Part shown: positions 1 to 13,114 of the stretch, in pieces
Layout: each line of letters begins with the position of its first letter
Position numbering within the stretch: position 1 is the stretch's first letter
Position numbers and translations under genes: made by a program
From: Acanthornis magna
Lineage: Eukaryota > Chordata > Aves > Passeriformes > Acanthizidae
DNA: 64,000 nt
Reading direction: 5' to 3'
Assembly (NCBI GenBank): GCA_036785705.1
Contig: JAWUZG010000036.1
Location: 12,395,501-12,459,500 of the forward strand
Notes under the pieces: model-generated
Told to the model about the DNA's origin: nothing
The model's database searches: none
What the model saw: the letters and a program-made list of their open reading frames with translations, nothing else

Positions 1-335
1 GCTATTCTTGGTTTTTTTGATGGGCACATTTTTAAACCAGATCCTACACAAGATTTTGTAAAAAACTTTTTGTCAAAAGCTTGTTCATTTTCATTTGCAT
101 TTCATTAATCGAGTTACTTATTTAAAAAAATATAGTGGATCATTGCCTATCACAGTTATTAACAAGAACTGTAACAGTTAAAATATACAAATTCTGATGT
201 TGCAAAGACTCTTTTTCTCTTTCTTTTTTTTTTTTTATTTTTTTATTTTTAACTGCAGCTTTGTTTTAAAACCACTCTGAATTTATTGTATAACCATCCA
301 TTGTGACAATAAAGCTTTGGTTTGCCCTGTCTGTC
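1..335 (+). other. Probable 3'UTR end of an upstream gene
   Basis: The first 335 bases read like the terminal part of a vertebrate 3'UTR on the + strand. They are AT-rich, have no long open frame and contain T-rich runs. They end in a canonical poly(A) signal (AATAAA, 308-313) followed 10-28 bases later by a TG-rich tract built from CTGT units, as expected of a downstream cleavage element. The coding part would lie to the left of the window. I do not recognise the gene. An isolated AATAAA is common by chance in AT-rich DNA, so the assignment rests on the combination of signal, spacing and GT-rich element. Confidence 0.45.
308..313 (+). terminator. Poly(A) signal AATAAA
   Basis: This is a canonical AATAAA hexamer. 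A TG/CTGT-rich stretch follows at 323-341, the normal position for a downstream cleavage-stimulation element, so cleavage is expected near 325-335. It would end the putative + strand transcript entering from the left. Confidence 0.45.
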
Positions 336-344
336 TGTCTGATT

Positions 345-3300
345 TTAAATTTTAATTGTCTTAGTTTCTAAAATGTTAAGGAAGTATTTAAATGGAGGTG
401 AGGACACAGATGGATCATTGAGATCTGCAGCTGAAATCATAGCATATTAACGTTAAGAGCATCATGACATCCTGGCATTTGGTGAGGAAATTAAAAAAAA
501 TCCCAACCTCTCACTTGCTGACATGAAATAAAAATGTTGTATCTCCTCTCATGCTCCAACTGCACCAACAAGTGAAAAGGTGTTAATAAGGAAGAGTATT
601 GAGCAGGGTGACTCTTCTAGCTGAGAAAAACAGGATGTATTTATGCATCAGTTCTAAATAGAGTTCTAGGGAAAGAGTAGGTAGCAAAAGGACCATATGT
701 TCTAAAAAAAAATAATGGTGAGATCTTGCATGGCATAATGACAAGTGTGGGAAGGCACATTTATTAGAAAAAAAGTGAGTAAATATTCACGGAGAAGAGT
801 GAATTGGAACTATTCTAAAGGTTATAACACTCCCTAGGTTATTTGTCTTGGTTTCTCGTTGCCATTTCCTTTTGAAACCCAAAGTGTCATTTGTCTCATT
901 TGACTTTCAGACTGTGTTGAACCCAAGTTCATGTGAGAGTCCCTGTTAGGTCACTCAAAACACAGGCAAACTTGATGGAAGAGAGATGGTTTTAGTTGGC
1001 AGTACTTCTTCTGAGTAAGTAATGTGAGTGATTCATTCCTGAGCATTATCATTTTTATTCTCGGTGCTGGAGGGGAGGATTGGCATGACAGCGTGCTGTG
1101 AATGCAGAGTGATGAATGCAACTTCAGACTGTGTCATAATGTGCATTCCCATCAGAGAGAGAATAAAAACAACTTTCTAACATGAATTGTGGAAATAAAA
1201 GCCTCAGGTTTTTTTTTTACTGATGCAAATGGATACAGATTTTAGTATTGAGCAGCTCTATTAACCTGTGTGAAATTGCTCTCCTATTCCCATCTTTGTG
1301 AAGACTTTGTACTTTGAAAATCTTGGCAAGAGGTGAAATCAAAAATTATTGCAGGCAATGGGCAATGCAGAGTGTTGGTCTGAGTGAGTGTAAAATATTG
1401 CTGGGCTAATCTGTACAGGTTTGAATTGTAGTTACTTTTGTTCTCCAGTCTTTGGACATTAATTTAGATGTATGCCTTCTGTTTCTTTTCTTCTCCCTAT
1501 TTATCAGCAACATTAAACTTCCAGGAGGGCAAAGTTTGATCCCTAGCTTAAGGCAGTAAAACAAAAACAAAACAATCTGTGCAGTCCCCAGGATTTCAGT
1601 GCTTATTTGCTGACAAAAAAACCGGAATCCAAACCTAGCTAGTTAGCCAGCTAATTCAATTCATGAGAGGCTGCAAATCTATTTATACAGAATTATATTT
1701 ATGACAACAACCTATTTTGGAGACAGAGAAGCTCATGGAAGCACATCTTCAGTGCAGCAAAGTTGCAGTCTTTAACTATCCCTCCTGAATCCAAAACAAA
1801 CAAAATATTACATCTCCTCTCCAAACTAGATTTTCCAAAATAGACAGCCTGTTTGTTTACCCAAAGTGCAGGCCGAAAGTATTTTAATGTACATTAATGA
1901 GAAGGTAGAAATAATTCTTAATGGGATCCTGACCTAATTAAGAAAACATGAAAAGATTCCCTTGGGTACCTAGATTGTATGTAGGTTAGACATTCATTTT
2001 CAGTCCCTCATGTCTCTCTCCACTGGGAAGAATATGAAATTATACATGGATTTGCATTTTGAAACTGAGCTCACTGAAGAGACAACTCCTTTGACCCTTT
2101 ACAGGTGAGGAGCCCTCACGGAGCTGCTGACAATTCATGATACATGGAGCCTGTGAAACACATCTGTCTCTTTCATAGGAACACTGCTTCTGCCAGCTGT
2201 TAACCTGGCTTTTGATTAGCCAGTTGAACAGAAAAGACTGAAAACACAGCAAGAGATGAAACTGGCATCTGTGAGGCAACAGAATATAATTTCTGTTCTA
2301 ATTATATATAATGACTCGGTTGAAGTTCAGCCTTTCCTTGCAAGTCTTCCTTCAGAAGACTTATTTCTGAAAATATTCCCAATACTGTTTCCTTCCTGCT
2401 GTTGTTGCTCCATTTCAGAAAATCTTGTGAAACATTAAAATCTTTGTGAAGATATGCTTCATGTTCAGCCTTATCTGTGGGAGCAAAGGAAGGATGCATA
2501 GTTCATATTGTTTGCCTTATTAAAGGCTGTCTTTCAGTGTACTGAAACTTTATCCAAATAATCAGATTTTTACTTCAGCAATTTCTAAATATTCATTGAT
2601 TATGGATGTGATTCTGAAGCTATGAAAAGTAGAAAGGCTTCCTGCTGTGTCCAGAGAGTTTTTATTCTGGTTTCCCACAGAGCAGGCCCAGACATTTGAG
2701 GCCAGATCAATAATGGGAACATACTCTGTTCAGGTAACACTGACCAGCCAGTTCTTACAGCTACTCAGTAAAATACATTTATAGAGATGTTCCAATAAAA
2801 TAAGGTGCTGGTAAAAAATCATTTCAACAAACTTTGGATAACCTGACATTTTTCAGTTGCTCTTTTTCCTGACACTTTAAATTTTATGGTTAGTTTTCAA
2901 TTTGAGTTGTGGACTGAGGAATACATAGGGAGCTTTAATATTTCAGTGGTGTTACCAGCTCTTTAATGGAAGTTCTGCGAGGTATGTTTGTTGACAGCCT
3001 GGGGATCAAAAGTCAGTTGTGTTTAATCTACTCCTCGTACTAAATGTCCTTCCTGTAGTACCACTGCATTTTTTACCCTGTGACATCTCTTCCAGCATCA
3101 GTACCCACCAAAATACCAAAGCAGAAAAGAATACAAGGAAAAGAGCCAGTAAAAACTTCCTGATGAACAGGTAGCAAATACATGATGACAGAATTTAATT
3201 TTAAGCCAATTTCATATAAAATCTTAATGCTAAACTGCACCTTCTAAGGTGTGGTCAGGCTGTTCCAAAGTATTAATGGAAGATAACATTGTGGGTGAGT

Positions 3301-5170
3301 TGTTAATTTTGATGCATTTGTAACAATCAGTCAGGATTGTTTATAATGGAGAACTAGGCTCCATGTATAACTAGGCACTCATATAATTTGTAATGAAGTA
3401 TTTCTTTTAAATTTCAATGCTTTTTTATGCAAAAAAAAGAGAATGTTCCCACAATGAAGTAATATAGCTGGATATACTTCAATGGTGACTCATCAGAGCT
3501 ACTGTTCAATTACATCACGTCCTTCTTCTCCCATGGGCACTAGATTCTCCATTGGGACTTCAGCTTCCAAAGCTGAGAGGTTTCTGCATATTTCTACGTA
3601 TTACTCACAGGAAAGCTTATGAGTTGCCATAGGACAACGGAGTGTGAGTTGGAATACGAAGCTTCTGTAATGTAACTCATATGAAGCACCCAAGCATTTT
3701 TCCAGATAAAGTATTTGTAATTTAGCTGGAGTGTTTCAGTTTTTGGGTCATCATCTAGAAGTTTAAGATTGCAAGACAAATAAAAGAATACTTGTCACTC
3801 AAATAGAGTCACTTATTTTCTTTTTATATCACAGCAGCTTGCTGTGATTTAGGCTGGTAGCTCTGTGAAAAAGGCAATTTACCATGTGACTGGTAGGTCC
3901 ACTTGGTTTTACTACTCTGCTCTTCAGCATTTAATAGGACACGAGGTTGATCTGATTATGTGCCCACACAGCATGTACAACTTTCACTTTCTCCTGTGGC
4001 TCCCTGTAAAAATGTGAGTATTACAGAGGATAGAAAGTTTCTGCATGAAAGTATGGAGATTTTCTCTGAAATGGACTAACTTAGCTGTAGCTAGGGCACT
4101 TTTTGTTTACTTATTAATGAGAATGTTTAAAGCAAGAAATATTAGGAAAAATGTTAATGATTGAGACCATTTATTCAAAAGAGAGTCTCTGGATAACTGC
4201 TGGTGCTAAAGATGGGATTCATCTGACCCATTTTAGAAGTTTACTTTGATGGGATGAGTTGTGCCCTGCAAATGTTTCTTTTTTGACACTGAGCAAAAAA
4301 GTACAACTATTTCAGATGTAAGCCTCTGTATTTTATCAGCTGAATCCCGCTGTGATGTTGGCAGGCTTAAGATTTTTTTTAACAGGGAATGGAAGAGAAT
4401 AAGCACTCTCTTCCCCCCTTCCCCCCACAAGAAATAATAAGCTGAAGCCTGATGTGGTCTGTAGAGATAAAATCAGTAGCATTTCTTACAAAAAACCCAA
4501 GGTAAATCACACTGACCAGATTGTGAAAACTGTTACCTCTAATGAGCACTCACATTGACTATCGCAAACAGCAATGGGAATGCTTCTCTTAGTAGTGCTT
4601 ACAATCTCCCCCTGAGATTTAAAGGGAGTTTTAGAGGGAAAAAAACCCCAAACCAAACAAAAACATTGATCTGGAAGGGTGAATGTAAAAGGAAAGAGAA
4701 GAAAAATAGAAAAATGGGAAAAGCAATAGATGAGACAGTCTGAGGAAATTGTCAAATTGAATGTTGAATTTCATGCTTAAGACTGAAAAGGTTAGGAGGC
4801 TCAACTGAGATAGGAATGGAAGGCAAAAGAGAGTAGGTTAATTGAAAGGTCATGATTATAACATAATACAAATTATGATAATTGTCTATCTTTTTTCCTT
4901 TGAAAAAATGGTAGACATGATTTTATTGAGCCATACCTAAATTAAGATTTTATAAAGAATTTTTGCATTGTAGCATAGACTTTCTGATCAAAATAAATAT
5001 AGAGAGGTTATTTACTGCTTAACACTTACCTGGAGTATTGAAGAAGTGCCCAGTCTTCTTAATTTATATTAGGATTTAGACTTCTGCCACCTTCATGTGT
5101 GCCTTGACAAGATGATGTGGTTATTCTGGCACAAGACACTCATGGGTTGATCACATGGTTTGACTAAGGC
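345..5170. other. Intergenic or intronic DNA, no gene recognised
   Basis: AT-rich DNA without a recognisable repeat, RNA gene or coding exon. Open frames here are all below about 85 codons and look like chance. The segment near 1060-1215 has a low-repeat, mixed-sequence look and could include conserved non-coding DNA, but that cannot be judged without alignment. Confidence 0.5.
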
Positions 5171-5178
5171 AGAGGTAT

Positions 5179-5584
5179 GTGAGAGATATCACCAGGAGAC
5201 TCCTAGGACCAGTTCAGTGCTCGGATTATTACCCACTGCTGGTTCTCCAGGTTAATAGTGATGAACTTGATGAGAGAAGACCTAGGGCAACCAAAAAAGA
5301 CTTCAGAGCACTGGGGCAGCTGGTTGAAGGAACAGGAGCACAGATGTTGTATTTGCTAACTCCTTTGGTAGCAGGGAAGACTGCCAAAAGGAACAGGAGA
5401 ATCCATCTGATCAACTTGTGGCTTAAAGATTCATGCCATTGGTGGAATTTTGGGTTTTTTGATCATGCTAGCGGTTCATACAGCACTAGGCATCCTGGGG
5501 AGAGATGGAGTTTACCTGTATAAACCAGCGAAAAAGATTCTAGCCTGTGAGCTGGCAGGACTGATTGAGAGGGCTTTAAACTAG
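5179..5584 (+). pseudogene. CR1 ORF1 C-terminus (esterase-like domain), broken
   Basis: This encodes the C-terminal part of the CR1 ORF1 protein, whose family carries an SGNH/esterase-like domain thought to help the retrotransposon RNP. A frame opens at 5179 and runs to 5523. It includes a stretch matching the family's FDH motif (FDHASG), after which the frame shifts away from the consensus. The expected ending is then found in another frame at 5531-5584, reading KKILACELAGLIERALN followed by TAG, close to the family ORF1 terminus from memory. The upstream part of ORF1 is missing. It is not a functional gene; its value is in identifying the element. Confidence 0.75.
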
Positions 5585-5837
5585 GTTTGAAGGGGAAGGA
5601 GAGAACACCAACCTTGGTAGAGATAAGCCCATGGGTGGCATAACAAGTGTTGGGAGTGAAACTGACACCCAGTGAAATGCAGCTACACCCTGCTGACTCT
5701 GAGCTGTGCTGGCCATGCTGGAACACACTTGCAGTCATATGGACACGACCCAGGGACTCCTGATGTAATAGGAGCCAACAGGGAAACCCCAGAGAAATAT
5801 TTCAAAGGAATTGAAGTGTGTTATTCCAGGAAGGTGA

Positions 5838-5960
5838 CACTATTGAGAGCCCAACTGAGGTGCTTTGACACCAATGCACAAAGCATGGGCATCAAATGAT
5901 CAGCTGGAAGCCACCATGTTGCTAGAAAGCCATGACCTTTTTGCCATTCCTGAAACTGGG
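5838..5960 (+). pseudogene. CR1 ORF2 start (endonuclease N-terminus), broken
   Basis: Bases 5838-5899 read AQLRCFDTNAQSMGIK then stop. This corresponds to the start of the CR1 ORF2 apurinic-like endonuclease, where a conserved T-N-A-(R/Q)-S-M-G-x-K segment carries the first metal-binding asparagine. The stop and the following frameshifts end the frame, and nucleotide similarity continues only to about 5960, before the internal deletion. In an intact element this domain nicks target DNA to prime reverse transcription. Confidence 0.7.
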
Positions 5961-6059
5961 GAAAGGGGGATTTGAGGAGTGGACTGTTAGATGGATTTGA
6001 AATTGGTTGGATAGTCACATCCAGAGGGTCATGGTCAGTGAGTGGCTCAGAGTCCAATG

Positions 6060-6725
6060 GACATCAGTGACAAGTGGTGACCTCAGGGGCCAGTGCTGGG
6101 ACCAGTGTTATTTAATATCTTCATCAATGGCACAGACAAAGGGATTGAGTGCACCCTCAGCAAATCTGCAGATGACCCCAGGCTGAGTGGTGCTATTGAC
6201 ACACCTGAAGGATGGGATGTCATCCAGAGGGACCTGGACCAGCTCAAGTACTGGGCCCATGGGGCTTTATGAGGCTTAGCAAGACCAAGCACAAGGTGCT
6301 GCACCAGGGTCAGGGCAATCCCCGGTATCAACACAGGCTGGGGATGAACAGACTGGGAACAGCACTGATGAGAAGGACCTGCGGGTGCTGGTGGATTGAA
6401 AAGCTGGACATGACCCAGTCATGAGCACTCACAGCCCAGAAAGCCAAATGTGTCCTGGGCTGCATCCAGAGCAGTGTGGGCAGCAGGGCCAGGGAGGGGA
6501 TTCTGCCCCTCTGCTCTGCTCTGCTGAGACCCCACCTGCAGTGCTGCATCAGCTCTGGGGGCCCAGCACAGGAAGGACATGGACCTGTTGGAGCGAATCC
6601 AGAGGAGGCCACCAAGATGATCAGAATGTTGGAACACCTTACCTGTGAGGAAAGGCTGAGAAATTTGGGGTTGTCCAGGCTGGAAAAGAGAAGTCTTCAG
6701 AGAGACCTAATTGTAGCCTTCTAGT
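6060..6725 (+). pseudogene. CR1 reverse transcriptase, 3' part, broken
   Basis: The frame beginning near 6091 reads [20 protein letters not shown], the conserved block just before the polymerase active site. The catalytic motif, normally FADD in this family, is SADD at 6165-6176, so both aspartates are kept but the phenylalanine is lost. Similarity continues through the downstream thumb region (a kinked version of the [11 protein letters not shown] block at about 6231) to near 6725, with several frameshifts. The fingers and most of the palm are absent. No product is expected. Confidence 0.8.
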
Positions 6726-7189
6726 TCTTGAAGGGAGCCTACAAGAAAGATGGAGAGGGATTTTTTATAAGATCATGTAGTGACTGAACAAGGAGGAATG
6801 GCTTTAAACTTAGAGTAAGTCAACAAGGACACTTTCTCTTTCCTGTTGTTCCCCTTCATCCTTCCATGCCTCTTGAAGACTTGAAACTATGCAATACACT
6901 AAACTGGGATGCAACATTCCTGGAAGGAATACAGAGATCTCCATAGTCTGGTACTTGACATTGGTAATTGTTGTACTCCATCTTCTCACCCTTCCCAGGA
7001 AAATACTTTTTAATAATTCCCTAGAAACTTATTCTATAAGCATTTTAATCTAATGGCCATTTTGGACATGGAATAGGAATCACATGTGTGCATATATAAA
7101 CCAAAAATTATTCAGCTAAAGGAAGCTGAAGTCTACTGAGTTTAGATTATATGTTTTAAAATAGAACAATACATGTCAGAGTCCTTCTT

Positions 7190-7221
7190 AAAAAAAAAAA
7201 AAAAGAAAAAAAGAAAAAAAA
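7190..7221. repeat. A-rich tract
   Basis: A run of A interrupted by single G residues, ending in five G. A reverse-transcribed poly(A) tail is possible, but no processed gene copy is recognisable upstream of it, so it is better called low-complexity. Confidence 0.8.
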
Positions 7222-10200
7222 GGGGGTTCTTCCATTTAAAATATTTTATATTAATCTGGATTTATTTTCCCTTCATCACCACACCTCTTCCAACTTTTGG
7301 TCTTATGTGTTTTTTTTCTCCATGATTACTTGCTCTCTATACTCTCCTCAAGTAGTCTGAGCAATGAAATCTTTAAAATGCCATTTTCCTAAGTTTAGTC
7401 AGTACCTGATATTTGGAAGCGTGTGTCTGCAGTAAATCAGGAATGTCTCTGACTTGGAAACATGAATGCAGGTCCCAGTGTATGTACATATTCACAGTCA
7501 GGATTCTGGCCTGTTGCACATCTCTGTTTCAACAACTTCCCTTATCCATATTCTACTAAATTTCAAAACAGACACAAAAGTAGCTGGATAAGTGTAATAG
7601 GTTGTGTTTCTGCCCTTGCTAACAGATTTTTTTTAAATGTTTTTTTTTTTCCTGAGCATGAGTATTCTACTGGAACTAAAATGAATTTGATAATCATTGA
7701 ATCTACTCAGCTGACCATAGCAAGATGGAAGACTGATCCAGCTGGTAAGGCTGGTAAGGCACTCTGTGTAACTAATATGAATTCAACCTGGTTGCATTTT
7801 CTACCTTGTTTCATTTTACATGTTTCTATCTGAAGCAGTACAAAGCAGGGCATTTCCTGTAAGGTTGCTTTTTTCTGTGAAGTATGTTAGATGCAAATGA
7901 AGCTATGCAAGGTATTATACATATCCATCACACAGCATCTGCCAATTTGTCTTCAGGGAAGGCTAAGAAGAGCAGCATGGAGGATTCACAGGGTATGACA
8001 GTGTACAAGTAAGAAAAAGGCTTACCTGAAGCAGCAGGGTTAACTAGCTCCTGCGAGGATTAGCTTTCCAAGAGTTCATCCTTTGGTATCTCTTTCTCAC
8101 ATTCCTTTCTGAAACTTAAATTAACATTATTCATGAAAATTGCCTCATTTATTGGCTTTTTTGCTTACTTTAGTACCTACAACTACACACACAATGATGA
8201 ATAAATCTTCTACATTTAATTACTCTCTCAAAAAGTCAAAAGAGGTTTTAGAGACAGTATTTGATTTCTAGCGAGAATGAAACTATCATAAAAGAGCTTT
8301 AGCTTCTCAATTTATTCTTTTTGAGTTTCTTAAGACTGTTTCTTTCCAGACTAAACCTAACCATTGTGGTTTTTGTCAGTGTTAAACAACAGAGAAACGC
8401 TTTTTTGACTATGTCATAGATTTTTTTTTTACGTAGACTTAATTTATTCTTTTCCTGGAGTTTGTTTTAACAAATTACACTTTTGTTAAATTTTACCTAG
8501 GAAACATCTTTGCTTTGTTTCTTAATAGGTTACCATGCAAAGAGCTCCAATCTTCATTAGAAATGGATTCTGAGCAGACTAGAAATAAATGAATAATGGA
8601 AACTAGGTGGCATCAGGATGTATCTACAGGCCATGAATTTCCATGAGTGAATGCAAGGATGAAGGCATTTGATTTTTCTAAGCTGTAACAGGAGTTTCCT
8701 TCTGCTCCTCCTTTAGGCCATTTACTTTTCTCAGGGATTTGGTGGAGCTACAGAGCTCGACTTCACAGTTCTTCATAACCCAACTGCCCATAATCAAAAC
8801 ACTTGGAGCAGAGCTTGAAAATGAATGTAAGTAATCAGCATGAAAATGAAGTAAGTGAGAAGAAAAAAGACTGAAGAAGACACAGCTCAAGGTGGATGGT
8901 TGGACATTTCCTCTTCACTCACTTCTCTGTGCAAAAAAAAAATTACTGCCAGAAGGATATGATTCTTCAGACTTTGTACAAGAGCTGTAAAATGGAGAAA
9001 AAAAAATTTTTTTCTTTCAGTTTATTTAATGGACTGTTTTAAAGTACAGGAAAAAAAATTGTACAGTTACAATTTTTTTAATTGCTCAAATCAGATTTCA
9101 GTTTTATTTATTATGGCAAGGAGGAGAAAGGAAGTTGCAATGGGAGCTGAAGCAGCTAAATTTTTTAAGTATAATGACTAGCAGACAAAGAATGAGAAGG
9201 GACGCTAGAGTACATTGCCTGCGGGTGAGTTCAGCAAGTAGAAGAAATACTCTCTTAAGGGGCCAGCAACAAATACAGAAAAGAAACAGCTTGAAGTCAG
9301 CCTCCAGCATTCTGACAGGTGGTCAAAAAAATAAAGGTGAGTTCAAACAAAAAATCTGAATGAGACGTTCACTGTGAAGTGTAAATATTTGTGTCCAGAA
9401 TTTCACCTATGCTAAATGAAATGTGACAAATTTAGTAAAAATTCAAACACAGCATGTTTCATTAAGGCTGTTGAAACCAATGTTAACATTTGGAAAAAAA
9501 ATAAAATAATATGTTTGTTACTAATGAACTGGGTGATTACCAGCAATAGAATTTATTTGACTTGTTTGGGACTATCAGCAATATTGTGTCATTTTTAACT
9601 ACATAAATTATGTAACAGCTACACAATAGTGCTCTTGATTTCATAGTTCAGTCATCAGTGACTACATTTATCAGCATCCCATGATGACTTAACGATTTTT
9701 CATCAGCCTGTCCTTTATGATGCAGAGAACAGCTGCCTTTCCAGATGAATTTTCAGCTTTTATAAAATTAAATATCTGATTTAGAATTTATTTGTACAAC
9801 ATAACTCTATAGTGTGACAGTTCAGGGACAAACGACAAACTCGGATTTTGATAAATAATCAAAATTGTATTTCACCTACAATGTACACTACTGGGTCCCC
9901 AAAAATTTGATTAGTGATGAATAGGGAGAATCTGATTTTTACTGTACTGATTTTTACTTTACTCAGCTGTGGGTGAATAACTTTGCTTGTAGGTGCAGCA
10001 GATAACACCACTCTTTGGAGAGGTTTTGTGTTTACTAGGCAGATGAGACTGGACTAAAGATTGACCTGTTTATCTGCATTTCCATGACTCTGTGGGTATA
10101 AAAGACCTTTAAAATGTTACCTGCCCCTGCAAGGAAGTTCCATCACAAATGCTCCTGGCGTATGGGCACCATGGGGTGAGGAGGAGCTCTGCAGGGTGAC

Positions 10201-13059
10201 AGAACATCTTCTGGAAGGCTTTTCTGATACACAGAAGCACTTGCACAGTGTTTCAGTGCCCCAGCCCACTCTCCTCTCAGGACATGAGGAAATATTGAAT
10301 AAAGGAGGAGGTAGTGTGAAAACACAGAATTAATGTATTGTTATTCTCCTGTCTCTGTGGAGAAGAAGATGATAAACCTCTATTTTGCCCCATTTAAATT
10401 TGCTTTTCCAGACCATGTCCCCTGCTCCTGCACACCACCAGCTGTCCCTTGATTCTCTCAATGCGAGATCAAGATTAAGTGACAGACAGACCTTCCAGTT
10501 AATAAAGCAAATTTTAATTTTAATCCCATGAAATGTAACTTGATTCAATAACAGGAAGAGATTATTTGGGAACTTATGATATTACATTGTTTTGGGAATT
10601 TAGCATAGCATATGCTGCCAGTCACTGAATGTATCTGCTGGCTTAAAGAATTTTGTAATTATTCCAAGACTTAATTTTTTTTATTGAATAACTTATGTAA
10701 AAATGCATAAGCAATTTTTATGATGCAATTAATTCTGAAAACCTGAACCTTTCTTGGAAATCAGGATTTTGTTTTCTGATCTTCTGTTTTCTCTCTTCTC
10801 TCTGATCAGAAGAGAATATAGGCTAAAAACCCATTTCTAAGTGATTTTAAAATTAACATTCTCTTGAAAATAGTCTCTTCATTTAAACCACTAGCTGTTG
10901 CAAATGTTTCTGCCAGTAAAGAAACTCAGTAGTATATTTATAGGAAGCAGATATTATTGAATTATTTTTTTATTTGTAGTGAATATCCATAAGCATTTTG
11001 AAACAGGCACCAAGTGTCAATTGCATTGCAAATTTTCTCACAGAAAAAAACCCCAACAAGATAGTATGACTGGGTGTGAAATTATGTGAAGAATTTCTCA
11101 CATTGCAGAGATTCAAGGAGTTAATAATGTGCTTGAGAGTTTTTTCTAATGAATTTACATTCTGCCAATTAATTTTGAAATAATTTGAAATGACTGGCTT
11201 GACTGCTATTTAGGAACGTGCTCTGCCATTGCTCAATATGGTACTTGGTGCATATTTTTTATTACTTAAGATTCTGAGAAGGGCCTAAAAATAACAAAGA
11301 AGGAATATATTTATTCCTATGTTTTCAAGTGTTTGACAGCTTTCCAATGCCTTATGCTCAGAAAGCAATCTGTAAAGCCCTATTAACTGTCTTACTAACA
11401 CTCTGTTTAGAGATTCCTTTAAAATATAGATCAGATTTTATATCTGGGAGACACCATTGTAGGGCCTGATATCCTGTCCAAGATTTTTTTGAGGAAATTA
11501 TTGCTCCTTGATCATAAAGTACATTTTAGAAAAATCTGCTTCAATAAGTGACAAATATATGCGGTCAGATAAATTGCTGAGGCTTTCTTCAGCTGCAGTC
11601 CTGTACTATTTATGGGGTCATTTAAGCCCAGCAACACTGAAGTTCAGGAGGAAGAGAAACAGTGCAAAGAAATAAATTTTCTTTTTTATTAATGTAATCT
11701 CAATTTATAATATTTTAATGTATAAATTAAGATAGAAATTAAACTGGTTCCTCTACTTTTCCACTTTCAGTAACCTCAAGAGGATTTGAAGAACTTTTAG
11801 TTAAATTTAGGATATATAACCAACCTCCTGATTTTCCTTTCAGAGAAGAAAGCAAACACTTTTCTACATTCACATAAAGCTCTCATGATGGCTCTAGCAG
11901 TTAGAGAAAACAGCACATTCAAAATCTTACATTCAGAGTTTCCAAGTAAAACTTTTTATATTCTTTATGCAGGACAGTCTTTGTAGCTCATGGTGCAGAT
12001 CAAAGATGGTTAAAACATTACTCTTTTTCATATATTTTAAAATCTGAAAATAGACTCCCTTTCCTGAAGCATCCAGAAAGTAATTTTCAGAAGGCATTCC
12101 ATCAAAACCTTGTAAATAAATAGAAGGAAACAAAAAAAATTGGCTTCAACAAAATAGCACATTTCAACAGAAACATTTAGCTGAAAATATTCTGAGTGGC
12201 TCTTCATAATATGTCTATAAAAATAGTACACTACTACTAGAAATATATTTAATTAAATTAATAATGATAGTATGTGAAACCTGCAAGGAAAGTGAAACAG
12301 GACATGGCTGGGAAATATTTTTTGAGCTATTGGATAATGAGGAAGTTCCATCCTGACTGTTTTAGGTATCATTTGTATTACTGCTAATGATATTGGACAG
12401 GCTTACTCAGGTCTTTAGGCAATGTGATCCATGACGTGTTTGCCATGACTTGCTCATTCTTTAAGAGCTACAGCTTGCAGCACAGGCAGCAATGTATATT
12501 TTGAGAGCTGATGTTCCTTAAGTGCCAAAACCTAGAGTCTAAGTTACATAAAAAAAGGAAAGCTACAAATTTGTCACCAAAAAGGAAATTTGAGGCTCTG
12601 CAAATCCTAAAGAGAAGCATAAAACTGAAATGTTCCAAAAATATTCTAAGGGCAATCTCCTTGCTCCTCCAGTTCTCAAAGTATCCTCTATCACTGAGGA
12701 GCTTTGTCTTACTGTCAGAAATCTACGTGCAAGAGGCCCTCCAAAATATTTCTGAAGAAACACTCTTTTACAGAGCTTTTGCAGGATTTATATACCCTTT
12801 AGGAATGATGCAGTGGGGAAGGATATTTGATCCTGACCCACTTGGCTGGTGGTACAATTCAGGGTGCAGAACTTACATGATTACAGAAGCCATACATGAG
12901 GTAGTCATGGGTTACATGACCAGGCTCTTCTTGTGCTGGTTTTACTCAGCACAGATCAGCTTTCACTATGCAACCATTTCCTTAAAATGACGGTGTGCAC
13001 TTCAGCTACCCTGGCCTAGACACCATGGAATACATTTTACTTTTCCCTCTGTGGAAAGA

Positions 13060-13114
13060 CACAACAAAACAAATAAAAAACAAAACCTCAAACCAACAAA
13101 AAACAAAACCAAAC
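13060..13114. repeat. CAAA/CAAAA-rich low-complexity tract
   Basis: About 55 bases made of A runs separated by single or paired C. No element boundary can be defined. Confidence 0.75.

Larger units (their letters stand above)
5172..6812 (+). mobile_element. CR1 LINE, internally deleted, sense strand
   Basis: A non-LTR retrotransposon of the CR1 family, the dominant bird LINE, which copies itself by target-primed reverse transcription. Three consensus blocks can be followed in order: the end of ORF1 (5179-5584), the ORF1-ORF2 linker with the first codons of the ORF2 endonuclease (about 5585-5960), and the 3' portion of the reverse transcriptase with the start of the 3'UTR (about 6060-6812). 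Most of the endonuclease and the first half of the reverse transcriptase are missing, so the join near 5960-6060 is a large internal deletion. The 3' tail with the terminal octamer repeats is absent; CR1 similarity stops near 6812. Frameshifts and stops show it is dead. Most bird CR1 copies are short 3' pieces, so retention of ORF1 sequence is unusual. Confidence 0.9.

Noticed and set aside
12511..12990. 159-codon open frame on the + strand
   Set aside because: Codon use mirrors local AT-rich composition, there is no recognisable domain, and no acceptor/donor or promoter arrangement was visible. A frame of this length is expected occasionally in 64 kb on six frames.
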